A DNA stretch of 64,000 nt from Maritimibacter sp. (GTDB lineage: Bacteria > Pseudomonadota > Alphaproteobacteria > Rhodobacterales > Rhodobacteraceae), in the NCBI GenBank assembly GCA_017792445.1, contig CP051232.1, forward strand, positions 930,001-994,000. The letters are read 5' to 3'. Position numbers and translations under genes: made by a program. The notes beneath the pieces were generated by a model. The model did not search any database, was not told where the DNA came from, and saw nothing but the letters and a program-made list of their open reading frames with translations. Shown piece by piece: positions 53,112 to 62,663 of this stretch. Numbering within the stretch: position 1 is the first letter of the stretch; each line of letters begins with the position of its first letter.

Positions 53112-53633
53112 ATGTTCGACACAATGACGGTAACCAAGATCGTGGGCGGCTTCTGCGGCACGTTCCTGATCTTCCTTCTTGGCGGCTGGGTTGGCGAGAC
53201 CCTGTACCACGTCGGCGAATCCGGTCACGGCGACGAGCATCACCAAGCCTACACGATCGAGGTCGAGGACAGCGACAGCGCCGCCGAGCCCGAGCCCGAA
53301 GTGGACTTCGCCGAGGTTTACGCCGCCGCCGACGCCGCTGCGGGCGAGCGCCTGTTCCGCCCCTGCCAGGCCTGCCACAAGGTCGAGCCCGGCGCGAACG
53401 GCACCGGCCCGACGCTGTATGGCGTGGTTGGCCGCGGCATCGACACGGTCGATGGCTATGCCTACTCCGGCGCGCTGGAGCAGATCGGCGAGACCTGGAC
53501 CCCCGAGAACCTGAGCCACTTCCTGGAAGATCCGCGCGGCGCTGCGCCGGGCACCAAGATGACCTACGGCGGCATGGACGATGTCGAGGACCGCGCCAAC
53601 CTGATCGCGTGGCTGGACAGCCTCGACGACTGA
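53112..53633 (+). CDS. cycM: Membrane-anchored class I cytochrome c (CycM/c552-like)
   Basis: A 173-aa cytochrome with an uncleaved N-terminal anchor (about residues 9-30), an acidic linker (about 48-66) and a class I cytochrome c domain. The heme is bound by CQACH (85-89), and Met150 in GTKMTYGG is the axial ligand. It resembles CycM of Paracoccus, which carries electrons from the bc1 complex to terminal oxidase. It is followed by a strong terminator. Confidence 0.9.
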   Translation: MFDTMTVTKIVGGFCGTFLIFLLGGWVGETLYHVGESGHGDEHHQAYTIEVEDSDSAAEPEPEVDFAEVYAAADAAAGERLFRPCQACHKVEPGANGTGPTLYGVVGRGIDTVDGYAYSGALEQIGETWTPENLSHFLEDPRGAAPGTKMTYGGMDDVEDRANLIAWLDSLDD

Positions 53634-53659
53634 TCGCCCGCCGATCAAGCAGTTTTGCC

Positions 53660-53689
53660 AAGGGCCGCCCCCCAAAGGGCGGCCCTTTT
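53660..53689 (+). terminator. Terminator after cycM
   Basis: A perfect 11-bp stem (AAGGGCCGCCC/GGGCGGCCCTT) with a 6-nt loop and a trailing TT. It lies 26 bp after the cycM stop. Typical intrinsic terminator, although the T-run is short. Confidence 0.8.
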
Positions 53690-53717
53690 GCATGTGTAAC
53701 GGCCGGATCACGCGCGT

Positions 53718-53748
53718 TTGACGGACTGCAACTTGCTATTAGGATATT
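53718..53748 (+). promoter_or_regulatory. Candidate promoter for the yejABEF operon
   Basis: A TTGACG box (53718-53723) is followed after 19 bp by GATATT (53743-53748), within an AT-rich tract (to about 53761) unusual for this genome. The spacer is long, so the exact boxes are uncertain, but this is the most AT-rich stretch upstream of yejA. Confidence 0.35.
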
Positions 53749-53838
53749 TTTCTTAAAATTCGCGCAAGACACGCCCGACAGACACGCTAGGCTGTACCTG
53801 GTGCAAAGCACCCGCCTGTCCCTTGGAAGGAGCCCGAC

Positions 53839-55716
53839 ATGCCCCGAACCGCAACCATGATCCGCCGGATCGCCCTGCCCGCCGCGCTGGCCGCCCTTGC
53901 CGCCACCGCCCATGCGCAGGAGACCGACGAAGAGGTCATCGTCGCACACGGGGTGTCGAACTTCGGCGAACTGAAATACCCCGAGGGCTTCGCCCATCTC
54001 GACTATGTCAATCCGGACGCACCCAAGGGCGGCGAGATCAGCGAATGGGCGTCGGGCAACTTCGACAGCTTCAACAACTACACCCGCAAGGGCGTATCGG
54101 CGGCGCTGACCGAACTGATGTACGAGGACATGCTGGCCGCCACGGCGGACGATCCCTACGGCCTGTACTGCTATCTGTGCGAGACGCTGGAATATCCCGA
54201 AAGCCGCGACTGGGTGATCTTCAACCTGCGCGACGACGTGAAGTTCTGGGACGGCACCACGATGACCGCCGAGGACATCAAGTTCACGTTCGAGCTGTTC
54301 ATGGAACAGGGCATCACCGAATACGTGAACGTGGTGAAAAGCTATATCGAAAGCGTCGAGGTGCTGGACGAGTACCGCGTGAAATTCACCTTCACGGACG
54401 AAGCCCCCCGCCGTGACGTCATCGGAATCGCTGGCGGCACCAACGCCTTCTCGAAGGCGTGGTTCGAGGAAACCGGCGCACGGCTGGACGAAAGCACGCT
54501 TGAACCCTTCATGGCGACCGGCGCCTACAAGGTCGACAGCTTCGATGTCGGGCGCCAGATCATCTATCGCTACGACGAGAACTTCTGGGGCGCCGACCAC
54601 CCCCTGAACATCGGCCATAACAATTTCGAGACGATCCGCGTCGAGTATTACGCCGACAGCTCTGCCGCGTTCGAGGCATTCAAGGCAGGCGAATACACCT
54701 TCCGGATCGAGAACTCGTCGAAGGACTGGGCGACCGGCTACAACTTCCCCGCCGTGCAGAAGGGCTGGGTGAAGACCGCAGAACTGCCGGACGGCAACAT
54801 CGGCTCGGGCCAGTCTTTCGTCTTCAACCTTCGCGACCCGAAGTGGCAGGATCCGAAGGTCCGCGCAGCGGTTCGGATGATGTTCAACTTCGAATGGTCG
54901 AACGACACGCTGTTCTACGGGCTGTACGAACGGGTGAACTCGTTCTGGGAGAACTCGCCTCTCGAAGCCACCGGCACCCCGACCGAGGCCGAGGTCGCGC
55001 TGCTTCAACCGCTGGTGGACGAGGGATTGCTTGACGCGTCGATACTCACCGACGAAGCCGTGATGGCGCCGGTCAACGAGGCGTCCGAGAACCTGCCGGG
55101 CCGCCGCGTGCGCCGCGAAGCCGCCAACCTTCTGGAAGAGGCGGGCTGGACCGCCGGCAGCGGCGGCTTCCGCACCAAGGACGGCCAGCCCCTGACGCTG
55201 ACCGTACTCTCCTATAGCCCGACCTTCGACCGTATCATCAACCCCTACATCCAGAACCTCCGCTCGATCGGGATCGACGCCAAGCTGGAACGCGTCGACA
55301 TCTCGCAATATGTCGACCGCCGCCGCAGCAGCGACTACGACCTTGTGAACCACACCTTCTCGATGGGGTTTGAGCCGGGCATCGGCCTGTACCAGTGGTA
55401 CGGCTCGGACACGGCAGAAGACAGCTCGCGCAACCTGATGGGCCTGCAGGATGAAGCCGTCGACCGGCTGATCGAGATCGTTGTCGATGCCCCGACGCTG
55501 GACGAGCTTGCCACCGCGACCCACGCGCTTGACCGCGTCCTGCGCGCCAAGGGATTCTGGGTGCCGCAGTGGTTCAAGAACGTGAACACCGTCGCCTACT
55601 ACGACATGTACCGTCACCCCGAAGACCTGCCGCCGCTGGCGCTTGGGTACCTGAGCTTCTGGTGGTACGACGAGGACGCCGCGGCCGACCTTCGTTCTGC
55701 CGGCGCAGTGAAGTAA
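53839..55716 (+). CDS. yejA: Peptide ABC transporter substrate-binding protein YejA
   Basis: A 625-aa periplasmic solute-binding protein (SBP_bac_5 type). It has a signal peptide ending AATAHA, and the mature part begins with [39 protein letters not shown] is typical of the family, and residues [16 protein letters not shown] resemble YejA, which imports microcin C-like and other oligopeptides. The start has a GGAAGGAG site. It leads the complete yejABEF operon, 13 bp before yejB. Confidence 0.9.
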   Translation: MPRTATMIRRIALPAALAALAATAHAQETDEEVIVAHGVSNFGELKYPEGFAHLDYVNPDAPKGGEISEWASGNFDSFNNYTRKGVSAALTELMYEDMLAATADDPYGLYCYLCETLEYPESRDWVIFNLRDDVKFWDGTTMTAEDIKFTFELFMEQGITEYVNVVKSYIESVEVLDEYRVKFTFTDEAPRRDVIGIAGGTNAFSKAWFEETGARLDESTLEPFMATGAYKVDSFDVGRQIIYRYDENFWGADHPLNIGHNNFETIRVEYYADSSAAFEAFKAGEYTFRIENSSKDWATGYNFPAVQKGWVKTAELPDGNIGSGQSFVFNLRDPKWQDPKVRAAVRMMFNFEWSNDTLFYGLYERVNSFWENSPLEATGTPTEAEVALLQPLVDEGLLDASILTDEAVMAPVNEASENLPGRRVRREAANLLEEAGWTAGSGGFRTKDGQPLTLTVLSYSPTFDRIINPYIQNLRSIGIDAKLERVDISQYVDRRRSSDYDLVNHTFSMGFEPGIGLYQWYGSDTAEDSSRNLMGLQDEAVDRLIEIVVDAPTLDELATATHALDRVLRAKGFWVPQWFKNVNTVAYYDMYRHPEDLPPLALGYLSFWWYDEDAAADLRSAGAVK

Positions 55717-55729
55717 GGAGCTTCTCCCC

Positions 55730-56827
55730 TTGGGAGCCTATATTCTTCGCAGATTCCTGCTGGTGATCCCTACCCTACTGGGGATCATGATCGTGAACTT
55801 CGTTCTGACCCAGTTTGTGCCCGGCGGCCCGATCGAACAGATCATCGCCAACATGGAAGGCACGGGCGACGTGTTCGAGTCGATCTCGGGCGGCGGCAAC
55901 GAAGCCGCCACGAACGCCGCCGGCGGTGGCGGCGGCGCGGGTGACCGCTATCTCGGCGCGCGCGGCCTGCCGCCAGAGTTCATCGAGGAACTCGAGCGCG
56001 AATTCGGCTTCGACAAGCCGCCGCTTGAACGGTTCCTGACGATGATGTGGAACTATCTGCATTTCGACTTTGGCGAGAGCTATTTCCGATCCATCAGCGT
56101 GGTCGACCTGATCATCGAAAAGATGCCGGTCTCGATCTCTCTCGGGCTGTGGTCGACGCTGATCGCCTACCTGATCTCGATCCCGCTGGGCATCCGCAAG
56201 GCGGTGAAGGACGGCACCTCGTTCGACACCTGGACCTCGTCGGCAATCATCGTGGGCTACGCGATCCCGGGGTTCCTGTTCGCGATCCTGCTGCTGGTGC
56301 TGTTCGCGGGTGGGTCGTACTGGAAAATCTTCCCGCTCAGGGGACTGACCTCGGACAACTGGGACCAGCTGACGCTGATCGGCAAGATCGCCGACTATTT
56401 CTGGCACATCACTCTGCCGGTCATCGCCTCGCTGATCTCCAGTTTCGCAACGCTGACGCTGCTGACCAAGAACTCGTTCCTCGACGAGATCAAGAAGCAG
56501 TACGTGATGACCGCCCGCGCCAAGGGCCTGTCCGAGCGCCGAGTGCTGTACGGCCACGTGTTCCGCAACGCGATGCTGATCGTGATCGCAGGCTTCCCGG
56601 CGGTGTTCATCGGCGTGTTCTTCTCGGGGTCGATCATCATCGAAACGATCTTCTCGCTGGACGGTCTGGGCCGCCTGGGCTTCGAGGCGGCGGTCGCCCG
56701 CGACTATCCGGTGATCTTCGGCACGCTCTTCGTATTCGGGCTGATGTCGCTGGTGATCGGCATCATCTCGGACCTGATGTATGTCTTCGTCGACCCGCGG
56801 ATCGACTTCGAGCGGCGGGAGGCCTGA
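55730..56827 (+). CDS. yejB: Peptide ABC transporter permease YejB
   Basis: A 365-aa permease with a TTG start and an AAGGAG site. The N-terminal helix ([20 protein letters not shown]) is followed by a glycine-rich periplasmic insert (about residues 55-85), then the permease domain ending in the EAA loop ([19 protein letters not shown]). Such an insert is seen in other YejB proteins. It lies 13 bp after yejA and is followed directly by yejE. Confidence 0.9.
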   Translation: MGAYILRRFLLVIPTLLGIMIVNFVLTQFVPGGPIEQIIANMEGTGDVFESISGGGNEAATNAAGGGGGAGDRYLGARGLPPEFIEELEREFGFDKPPLERFLTMMWNYLHFDFGESYFRSISVVDLIIEKMPVSISLGLWSTLIAYLISIPLGIRKAVKDGTSFDTWTSSAIIVGYAIPGFLFAILLLVLFAGGSYWKIFPLRGLTSDNWDQLTLIGKIADYFWHITLPVIASLISSFATLTLLTKNSFLDEIKKQYVMTARAKGLSERRVLYGHVFRNAMLIVIAGFPAVFIGVFFSGSIIIETIFSLDGLGRLGFEAAVARDYPVIFGTLFVFGLMSLVIGIISDLMYVFVDPRIDFERREA

Positions 56828-56828
56828 G

Positions 56829-58037
56829 ATGGATCAGACGCACCAGCCCAGCACCGCCCCCGCCGGTCTGCAGCCCGAACCCACGCCCGGCGATCCCGCG
56901 GCACCGGTGCCGCCCGTCCGCCGCCGGCGGATGACCCTGTCGCCGCTGAACCAGCGCCGCTGGCGCAACTTCAAGCGCAACCGCCGCGCCTATTGGTCGG
57001 CGATCATCTTCGGCATCCTGTTCGGCCTGTCGCTGTTCGCCGAGTTCCTTGCCAACGACAAGCCGATCCTCGTGAACTACCGCGGCGACTACTACATGCC
57101 GATCTTCAAGTTCTATCCCGAGACCCAGTTCGGCGGCGATTTCGCGACCGAGGCAGTCTATGCCGATATCGAGGTAAAGTGCCTGATCGTCTCGGGCGGG
57201 CTGGAAAGCTGCTTCGACGACCCCGAAGGCGTGATGGCGCAGGCCGAGACCGGCACGGTCGATGGCGAGGCGATCGAACAAGGCTGGATGCTTTGGCCGC
57301 CGATCCCCTATTCCTACAACACGATCAACGACATCTCAGGCACCGCGCCGTCGGCGCCGGACAGCCAGCACTGGCTGGGGACCGACGACACCGCCCGCGA
57401 CGTGCTGGCGCGGGTAATCTACGGCTTTCGGCTGTCGATTCTGTTCACCATCATCGTGACCTCGATTGCCAGCGTCGTGGGCATCATCGCGGGCGCGGTG
57501 CAGGGCTTCTTCGGCGGGTGGCTGGACCTTGTGTTCCAGCGCCTGATCGAGATCTGGGTCTCCACCCCGTCGCTTTACATCATCATCATCATGTTCGCGA
57601 TCCTGGGCCGAAGTTTCTGGCTGCTGGTGTTCCTGACCGCGCTGTTCGGCTGGCCCGCACTGGTGGGCGTGGTGCGCGCGGAATTCCTGCGCGCACGCAA
57701 CTTCGAATACGTCCGCGCGGCGCGGGCGCTGGGGGTCGGCAACTGGACCATCATGTTCCGCCACATGCTGCCGAACGCGATGGTCGCCACCCTGACCATG
57801 CTGCCCTTCATTATCACCGGCACCATCGGCACGCTGGCCTCGCTGGACTTCCTTGGCTTCGGCCTGCCCTCATCGGCCCCGTCGCTGGGTGAACTGACGC
57901 TTCAGGCCAAGCAGAACCTGCAGGCGCCGTGGCTGGCCTTCACGGCGTTCTTCACCTTCGCCATCATGCTGTCGCTTCTCGTCTTCGTCTTCGAAGGCAT
58001 CCGCGACGCCTTCGACCCCAGAAAGACCTTCGCATGA
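56829..58037 (+). CDS. yejE: Peptide ABC transporter permease YejE
   Basis: A 402-aa permease. The start MDQTHQPSTAPAGL is 1 bp after yejB; the longer frame overlaps yejB. The N-terminal proline-rich segment (about residues 1-30) precedes LNQRRWRNFKRNRRAYWS and the membrane domain, with the EAA loop RNFEYVRAARALGVGNW. It ends in [15 protein letters not shown], typical of YejE. It overlaps yejF by 4 bp. Confidence 0.9.
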   Translation: MDQTHQPSTAPAGLQPEPTPGDPAAPVPPVRRRRMTLSPLNQRRWRNFKRNRRAYWSAIIFGILFGLSLFAEFLANDKPILVNYRGDYYMPIFKFYPETQFGGDFATEAVYADIEVKCLIVSGGLESCFDDPEGVMAQAETGTVDGEAIEQGWMLWPPIPYSYNTINDISGTAPSAPDSQHWLGTDDTARDVLARVIYGFRLSILFTIIVTSIASVVGIIAGAVQGFFGGWLDLVFQRLIEIWVSTPSLYIIIIMFAILGRSFWLLVFLTALFGWPALVGVVRAEFLRARNFEYVRAARALGVGNWTIMFRHMLPNAMVATLTMLPFIITGTIGTLASLDFLGFGLPSSAPSLGELTLQAKQNLQAPWLAFTAFFTFAIMLSLLVFVFEGIRDAFDPRKTFA

Positions 58038-59635
58038 CGCCGATCCTCGAAGTCCGCGACCTGAACGTGCGCTTCCGCCAGGACGGCGCGACGGTGCACG
58101 CGGTGAAGGGCAACAGCTTCACCGTCGGCAAGGGCGAAACCGTGGCCCTTGTGGGCGAGTCCGGTTCGGGCAAGTCGGTGACGGCGCTCAGCACCGTCTC
58201 TCTGCTGCCCGACAGCGCCGAGGTGGACGGCTCGGTCCTTTACAAGGGCCAACAGATGGTCGGCGCCTCGTTCGAGGAACTGAAGAACGTGCGCGGCAAC
58301 GACATCTCGTTCATCTTCCAGGAACCGATGACCTCGCTCAACCCGCTCCACACGCTTGAAAAGCAGCTGCGCGAGTCGATCGAACTGCACCAGGGCCTGC
58401 GCGGCGCGGCGGTCAAGGACCGGATCGTCGAACTGCTGACCAAGGTGGGCATCCGTGATGCCGAAACGCGGCTGAAGGACTACCCGCACCAGCTGTCCGG
58501 CGGCCAGCGGCAGCGTGTGATGATCGCGATGGCGCTGGCGAACGGGCCGGACCTTCTGATCGCGGACGAACCGACCACCGCACTGGACGTCACGATCCAG
58601 GCGCAGATCCTCGACCTGCTGGCCGAACTGAAGGACGCCGAGGGGATGAGTCTGTTGTTCATCACCCATGACCTGAACATCGTCCGGCGCTTCGCCGACC
58701 GGGTCTGCGTGATGAAGGACGGCGAGATCGTCGAACAGGGCACCACCGCCGAGATCTTCGACAACCCGACCCACCCCTACACCATCAAGCTGCTCAGCGC
58801 CGAGGCGGCGGGCCATCCCCTGCCCGTCCCGGCCAACGCACCCGAGATCGTCGAGACTGAGCATCTGCGCATCTGGTTCCCGATCCAGCGTGGCCTGCTG
58901 CGCAAGGTCGTGGGTCACGTGAAAGCGGTGAACGACGCCTCCGTCAGCGTGCGCGCGGGCGAGACGCTGGGGATCGTGGGCGAATCCGGGTCCGGCAAAA
59001 CGACGCTGGCGCTGGCGATCATGAAGCTGATCTCGTCGGAGGGGAAAATCGTCTTCGACGGCCGCCCGATCCAGAACCTTCGCAGCGGCGCAATGCGCGA
59101 CCTGCGATCGGAAATGCAGATCGTGTTCCAGGACCCCTACGGTTCGCTCAGCCCCCGGATGACGGTCGAGCAGATCATATCGGAGGGGCTGAAGATCCAT
59201 GGCTCCGAAGATCATCGCCCCCAGCGCGAGCTGGTGGCCGAGATCATGACCGAGGTCGGCCTCGACCCGGCCCTGATGGATCGCTACCCGCACGAATTCT
59301 CCGGCGGCCAGCGGCAGCGCATCGCAATCGCCCGCGCCATGGTGCTGCGCCCCAAACTGGTGGTGCTGGACGAACCGACGTCTGCGCTGGACATGACGGT
59401 GCAGGTCCAGATCGTCGACTTGCTGCGCCGTCTGCAGGAAAAGCACGGGCTGGCCTACCTGTTCATCAGCCACGACCTGCGGGTGGTGCGCGCGCTGTCG
59501 CACCGGGTCTTCGTAATGAAACAGGGCGACGTGGTGGAATCGGGAACCGCAGAAGAAATCTTCGAGAACCCGCAATCCGACTACACGAAGGAACTGATGG
59601 CCGCCGCCTTCATGGACGACGCCGCCGTCGCCTGA
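58034..59635 (+). CDS. yejF: Peptide ABC transporter double ATPase YejF
   Basis: A 533-aa protein with two fused ATP-binding domains. The first has [16 protein letters not shown] and [11 protein letters not shown] (about residues 40-185); the second has [17 protein letters not shown] and [13 protein letters not shown] (about residues 315-460). The start [14 protein letters not shown] overlaps yejE by 4 bp. It completes the transporter, with one double ATPase for the two permeases. Confidence 0.93.
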   Translation: MTPILEVRDLNVRFRQDGATVHAVKGNSFTVGKGETVALVGESGSGKSVTALSTVSLLPDSAEVDGSVLYKGQQMVGASFEELKNVRGNDISFIFQEPMTSLNPLHTLEKQLRESIELHQGLRGAAVKDRIVELLTKVGIRDAETRLKDYPHQLSGGQRQRVMIAMALANGPDLLIADEPTTALDVTIQAQILDLLAELKDAEGMSLLFITHDLNIVRRFADRVCVMKDGEIVEQGTTAEIFDNPTHPYTIKLLSAEAAGHPLPVPANAPEIVETEHLRIWFPIQRGLLRKVVGHVKAVNDASVSVRAGETLGIVGESGSGKTTLALAIMKLISSEGKIVFDGRPIQNLRSGAMRDLRSEMQIVFQDPYGSLSPRMTVEQIISEGLKIHGSEDHRPQRELVAEIMTEVGLDPALMDRYPHEFSGGQRQRIAIARAMVLRPKLVVLDEPTSALDMTVQVQIVDLLRRLQEKHGLAYLFISHDLRVVRALSHRVFVMKQGDVVESGTAEEIFENPQSDYTKELMAAAFMDDAAVA

Positions 59636-59658
59636 TCCTGCCCGCGTTGCGCATCATT

Positions 59659-59720
59659 GGGGCTTTGCCCCCGCCGCGCGTGCCGCGCGTCTCCCCCAGG
59701 ATATTTTGGGACCAAAGAAG
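59659..59720 (+). repeat. 3'-end hairpin element, copy C
   Basis: GGGGC-TTT-GCCCC, a GC-rich palindrome, CTCCCCCAGGATATTT and an AAAGAAG end. It starts 23 nt after the yejF stop in the same orientation. Its end faces copy D. Confidence 0.65.
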
Positions 59721-59736
59721 CGCCGCGCGTGGGCTG

Positions 59737-59802
59737 CTTCTTCTCTTTCGAAATACCTCGGGGGGAGCGCGCAATCTGCGCGCGGGGGGCAGCGCCCCCC
59801 GG
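59737..59802 (-). repeat. 3'-end hairpin element, copy D
   Basis: On the minus strand: CCGGGGGGC-GCTGCCCCCC, GCGCGCAGATTGCGCGC, CTCCCCCCGAGGTATTT and AGAGAAGAAG. It begins 19 nt after the dacF stop in the same orientation. With copy C it forms a pair with facing 3' ends between convergent genes. Confidence 0.65.
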
Positions 59803-59821
59803 CACCTTGCGGCACTTTGGC

Positions 59822-61282
59822 TTAGGACGCCGGGCCCATGGTGGTGCAGGCGATGTTGCGCGCCTTCAGCCGTTCGCAGGCCATCTCGGCGGCTTCGGCG
59901 GTGAGCCCGACGAAGTTCGCTTCGAACCCCTTGTTGCTCTGCTTCACCTTCCGCAGCGCCTCGTCCAGCGTGCCAAGTTCGGTCAGCGCGGTCTGCAACA
60001 GCACCCGCTCGGCCTGATAGCGCGAGCTATACAGGCCCACGTTGATGCCCCAGTGGCGGTCGCCGCTGGTGGACAGCCGTTCGACCACGACGCGTTCCGC
60101 CTCGACCACCGGATCGGGGGCCGCGGCCACCTCGGTCGTCAGCGACGCCGGGCGTGGCACCGGGAGGGGCGCAGGTTCGCCGACCGGAAGCGCGGCGGTC
60201 ACCACGCCCGGGTTCGACGGCGGCGGCGTGCGGGCGCCTTCGGGCAGGGTCGAGGCCGCGGGCGCCGTCGCCTCGATGGCGACCACCGTTTCCTCGATGG
60301 TCTCGGCCATCGCGACCAGCAATTCGTCCGGCAGCGCCTCGACGCCGGGTCCGGGCCGCAGGCGCGGCATCGGGCTGCGGTCCGGCGCGCGCTGCGCATA
60401 GCGGATGCGGCCGAGGTCCGCACCCGGCGTATAGGCCGGCTTGGCCGGGCGGCGCACGGCCACGCGGGACGGCGCCTTGGAAAAGCCGAGGTCCAGCAGG
60501 CGCGCCATTTCCTCGTTCCGCCACGGGGTCGAACGTCCACCGAAGACGGCGGCGATGATGCGTACCCCGCCCCGCTCTGCCGAGGCGACGAGGTTGAAGC
60601 CCGCGGCGCGGGTGTAGCCGGTCTTGATCCCGTCGGCGCCCTTGTAGGCGCTCAGGAAGCGGCGGTTCGTGTTCGCCACCTCGCGCAGCCCGGCATCGGT
60701 CGTGATGCGGCTGAACAGGTTGTAGTATTCAGGATAATCGTAGAACAGGTGCCGCCCCAGCAGCGCCATGTCCCGCGCGGTCGACAAGTGCGCACTGTCG
60801 GTCAGGCCGTGGGCGTTGCGGAAGGTCGTGTTCCGCATCCCCATCGCCTTGGCGGTCCGGTTCATCCGTTCGGCGAAGGCCGCCTCGGAGCCCGAGATCG
60901 CCTCGCCCAGCGCGGTCGCCGCGTCGTTGGCCGACTTGATCGCCGCCGCCCGCACCAGGTACCGCAGCTTGATCCGCTGCCCCGGGCGCAGGCCGAGTTT
61001 CGAGGGCGGCTCTGACGCCGCGAATTTCGAGATGGTCACCTCGGTGTCCATTGTGATCTCGCCGTGTTCCACGGCCTGAAAGACGATGTACAACGTCATC
61101 ATCTTGGTCAGCGATGCCGGGTGGAGCCGGGTTTCGGAGTTGTCCGAATGCAGGACCTCTCCGGTCCTGGCGTCTATCACATATGCTGCATAAGGCGCTG
61201 CTGCCGCCGACAGGGGCGCGAAGAATGCTACAATAACGAAGAATAGACCCAGACGGGCCATGTGCTTAAGGCGCGCGGTCAC
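59822..61282 (-). CDS. dacF: D-alanyl-D-alanine carboxypeptidase with SPOR domain
   Basis: A 486-aa penicillin-binding protein trimming peptidoglycan pentapeptides. The signal segment (ends PLSAAAAPYAAY) is followed by the S-x-x-K motif (Ser57-Lys60, SLTK), SAN (117-119) and KTG (220-222). A proline-rich linker (about residues 280-410) leads to a SPOR-like domain (about 410-486) that could bind denuded septal glycan. The SPOR tail ties it to division. It is on the minus strand, 206 bp beyond the stop of a HAD hydrolase gene. Confidence 0.9.
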   Translation of the reverse strand: MTARLKHMARLGLFFVIVAFFAPLSAAAAPYAAYVIDARTGEVLHSDNSETRLHPASLTKMMTLYIVFQAVEHGEITMDTEVTISKFAASEPPSKLGLRPGQRIKLRYLVRAAAIKSANDAATALGEAISGSEAAFAERMNRTAKAMGMRNTTFRNAHGLTDSAHLSTARDMALLGRHLFYDYPEYYNLFSRITTDAGLREVANTNRRFLSAYKGADGIKTGYTRAAGFNLVASAERGGVRIIAAVFGGRSTPWRNEEMARLLDLGFSKAPSRVAVRRPAKPAYTPGADLGRIRYAQRAPDRSPMPRLRPGPGVEALPDELLVAMAETIEETVVAIEATAPAASTLPEGARTPPPSNPGVVTAALPVGEPAPLPVPRPASLTTEVAAAPDPVVEAERVVVERLSTSGDRHWGINVGLYSSRYQAERVLLQTALTELGTLDEALRKVKQSNKGFEANFVGLTAEAAEMACERLKARNIACTTMGPAS

Positions 61283-61488
61283 GTCACCAATCCTGTACTG
61301 CCTCGTTCCGCCGGATCGTTTGTCGCCCGGTCAAATCATTGAGGTCAGCGTAGCATGGCCCCCGAAAGCCGAAAACAGAAGATTTTCAATGTGTTTGAAA
61401 TACCTCTTCAAGCGACGCGCGACATGTTGCGGATAGGCCGCGCGCGACCGCTAGATGTTTCCTTTGTGGCGAGAATGTGGCAGCGCGG
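61283..61488. other. Gap between HAD and carboxypeptidase genes
   Basis: This 206-bp stretch has no credible gene. It should hold the dacF promoter on the minus strand, but I see no near-consensus boxes or strong terminator hairpin. Confidence 0.4.
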
Positions 61489-62190
61489 CTATTCAAATTC
61501 GAACAATAGTGGCATCAATGCACCAAGATTGGGGATCTCGCGGAAGCGGCCGTGCCCCTCGGGCGGCTCTGCATGTTCCAGCGCCCAGGTCTGGCCGTGC
61601 GGGACATAGACGCCCCAGCCGCCCGCCTCGATCGCGGGCAGCACGTCGGATTTCATGGAGTTGCCCACCATCATCGCCCGTGCAGGCCCGTCGGCGTGGC
61701 TGGTGAAGATCCGCGAATAGACCGGCGCGGTCTTGTCCGAGACGATCTCGACCCCGTCGAACAGATCGCCCAGCCCCGACTGCGCCAGCTTGCGTTCTTG
61801 GTCCAGCAGGTCGCCCTTGGTGATCAGCAGCACCCGATATCGCTCGGCCGCCGCGGCGACGGCATCCTCGGCATGCGGCAAAAGCTCGATCGGGTGGCGC
61901 AGCATCTCCTGACCTGCCGCGATGATTTCCGAGATCACGGTCGCCGGCACCCGGCTGTCGGTCACCTCGATCGCGGTCTCGATCATCGACAGCATGAAGC
62001 CCTTGATGCCGAATCCGTAGTGGCCGATGTTGCGCCGCTCGGCCTCCAGCAGGCGCCGGTCAAGGTGATCGGGATCGGCGTGGTCCGCCAACAGCTCGGA
62101 GAATCGGTCCTGCGTGATGCGGTAGAACTGCTCGTTGTGCCACAATGTGTCGTCCGCATCGAACGCGATCGTCGTTAACTTTTCCGCCAT
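61489..62190 (-). CDS. HAD-family hydrolase
   Basis: A 233-aa HAD phosphatase-like protein. Motif I is FDADDTLWHNE (nucleophile Asp10, acid Asp12), motif II is LLITKGDL, and motif IV is VGNSMKSDVLPAIEAG. The cap region (about residues 18-100) resembles phosphoglycolate phosphatase-type caps. The substrate is unknown. It is divergent from clpS. Confidence 0.85.
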   Translation of the reverse strand: MAEKLTTIAFDADDTLWHNEQFYRITQDRFSELLADHADPDHLDRRLLEAERRNIGHYGFGIKGFMLSMIETAIEVTDSRVPATVISEIIAAGQEMLRHPIELLPHAEDAVAAAAERYRVLLITKGDLLDQERKLAQSGLGDLFDGVEIVSDKTAPVYSRIFTSHADGPARAMMVGNSMKSDVLPAIEAGGWGVYVPHGQTWALEHAEPPEGHGRFREIPNLGALMPLLFEFE

Positions 62191-62236
62191 CCGTCCAACT
62201 TACTCTGTATAGGGCGCCACAGGGCCATGGCCCCCC

Positions 62237-62266
62237 TTTTCATGGGGAACGGTGACCTTATATAGT
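62237..62266 (+). promoter_or_regulatory. clpS promoter
   Basis: A TTTTCA -35 (4 of 6) is followed after 18 bp by TATAGT (5 of 6), about 33 bp before the clpS start. A start at 62252, upstream of this -10 box, would then be impossible, which supports the start at 62300. Confidence 0.5.
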
Positions 62267-62299
62267 CGCTCCAGGCAATCAAGACATTCGGCGGAGTTT

Positions 62300-62644
62300 A
62301 TGCACGGGATGCATTGGCCCGAGATCATGACGAACAAGGACGATGACGGCGGGGATACCGGCGTCGTGGTGGAGACGCGTGCGAAGACGAAACGCCCGCC
62401 CCTCTACAAGGTCCTGCTTCTGAACGACGACTTCACGCCGATGGAGTTCGTGGTCCACGTGCTGGAGCGTTTCTTCGGCATGAACCACGCGCAGGCGTTC
62501 GAACTGATGCTGACCGTCCACAAGAAAGGCGTCGCCGTGGTCGGCGTGTTCAGCTTCGAGATTGCCGAGACCAAGGTGGGTCAGGTCATGGACTTCGCCC
62601 GCCGGCACCAGCATCCGCTGCAGTGCACCATGGAAAAGGAATAG
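62300..62644 (+). CDS. clpS: ATP-dependent Clp protease adaptor ClpS
   Basis: A 114-aa ClpS protein that passes N-degron substrates to ClpA. I chose the ATG giving [10 protein letters not shown], with GGAG upstream; a further ATG at 62327 is an alternative. The core [20 protein letters not shown] is intact, followed by THE-region-like [19 protein letters not shown]. Length is normal. It is 19 bp from rsmC, so co-transcription is likely. Confidence 0.95.
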   Translation: MHGMHWPEIMTNKDDDGGDTGVVVETRAKTKRPPLYKVLLLNDDFTPMEFVVHVLERFFGMNHAQAFELMLTVHKKGVAVVGVFSFEIAETKVGQVMDFARRHQHPLQCTMEKE

Positions 62645-62663
62645 GGCCCCGGGCCCGCACCCC

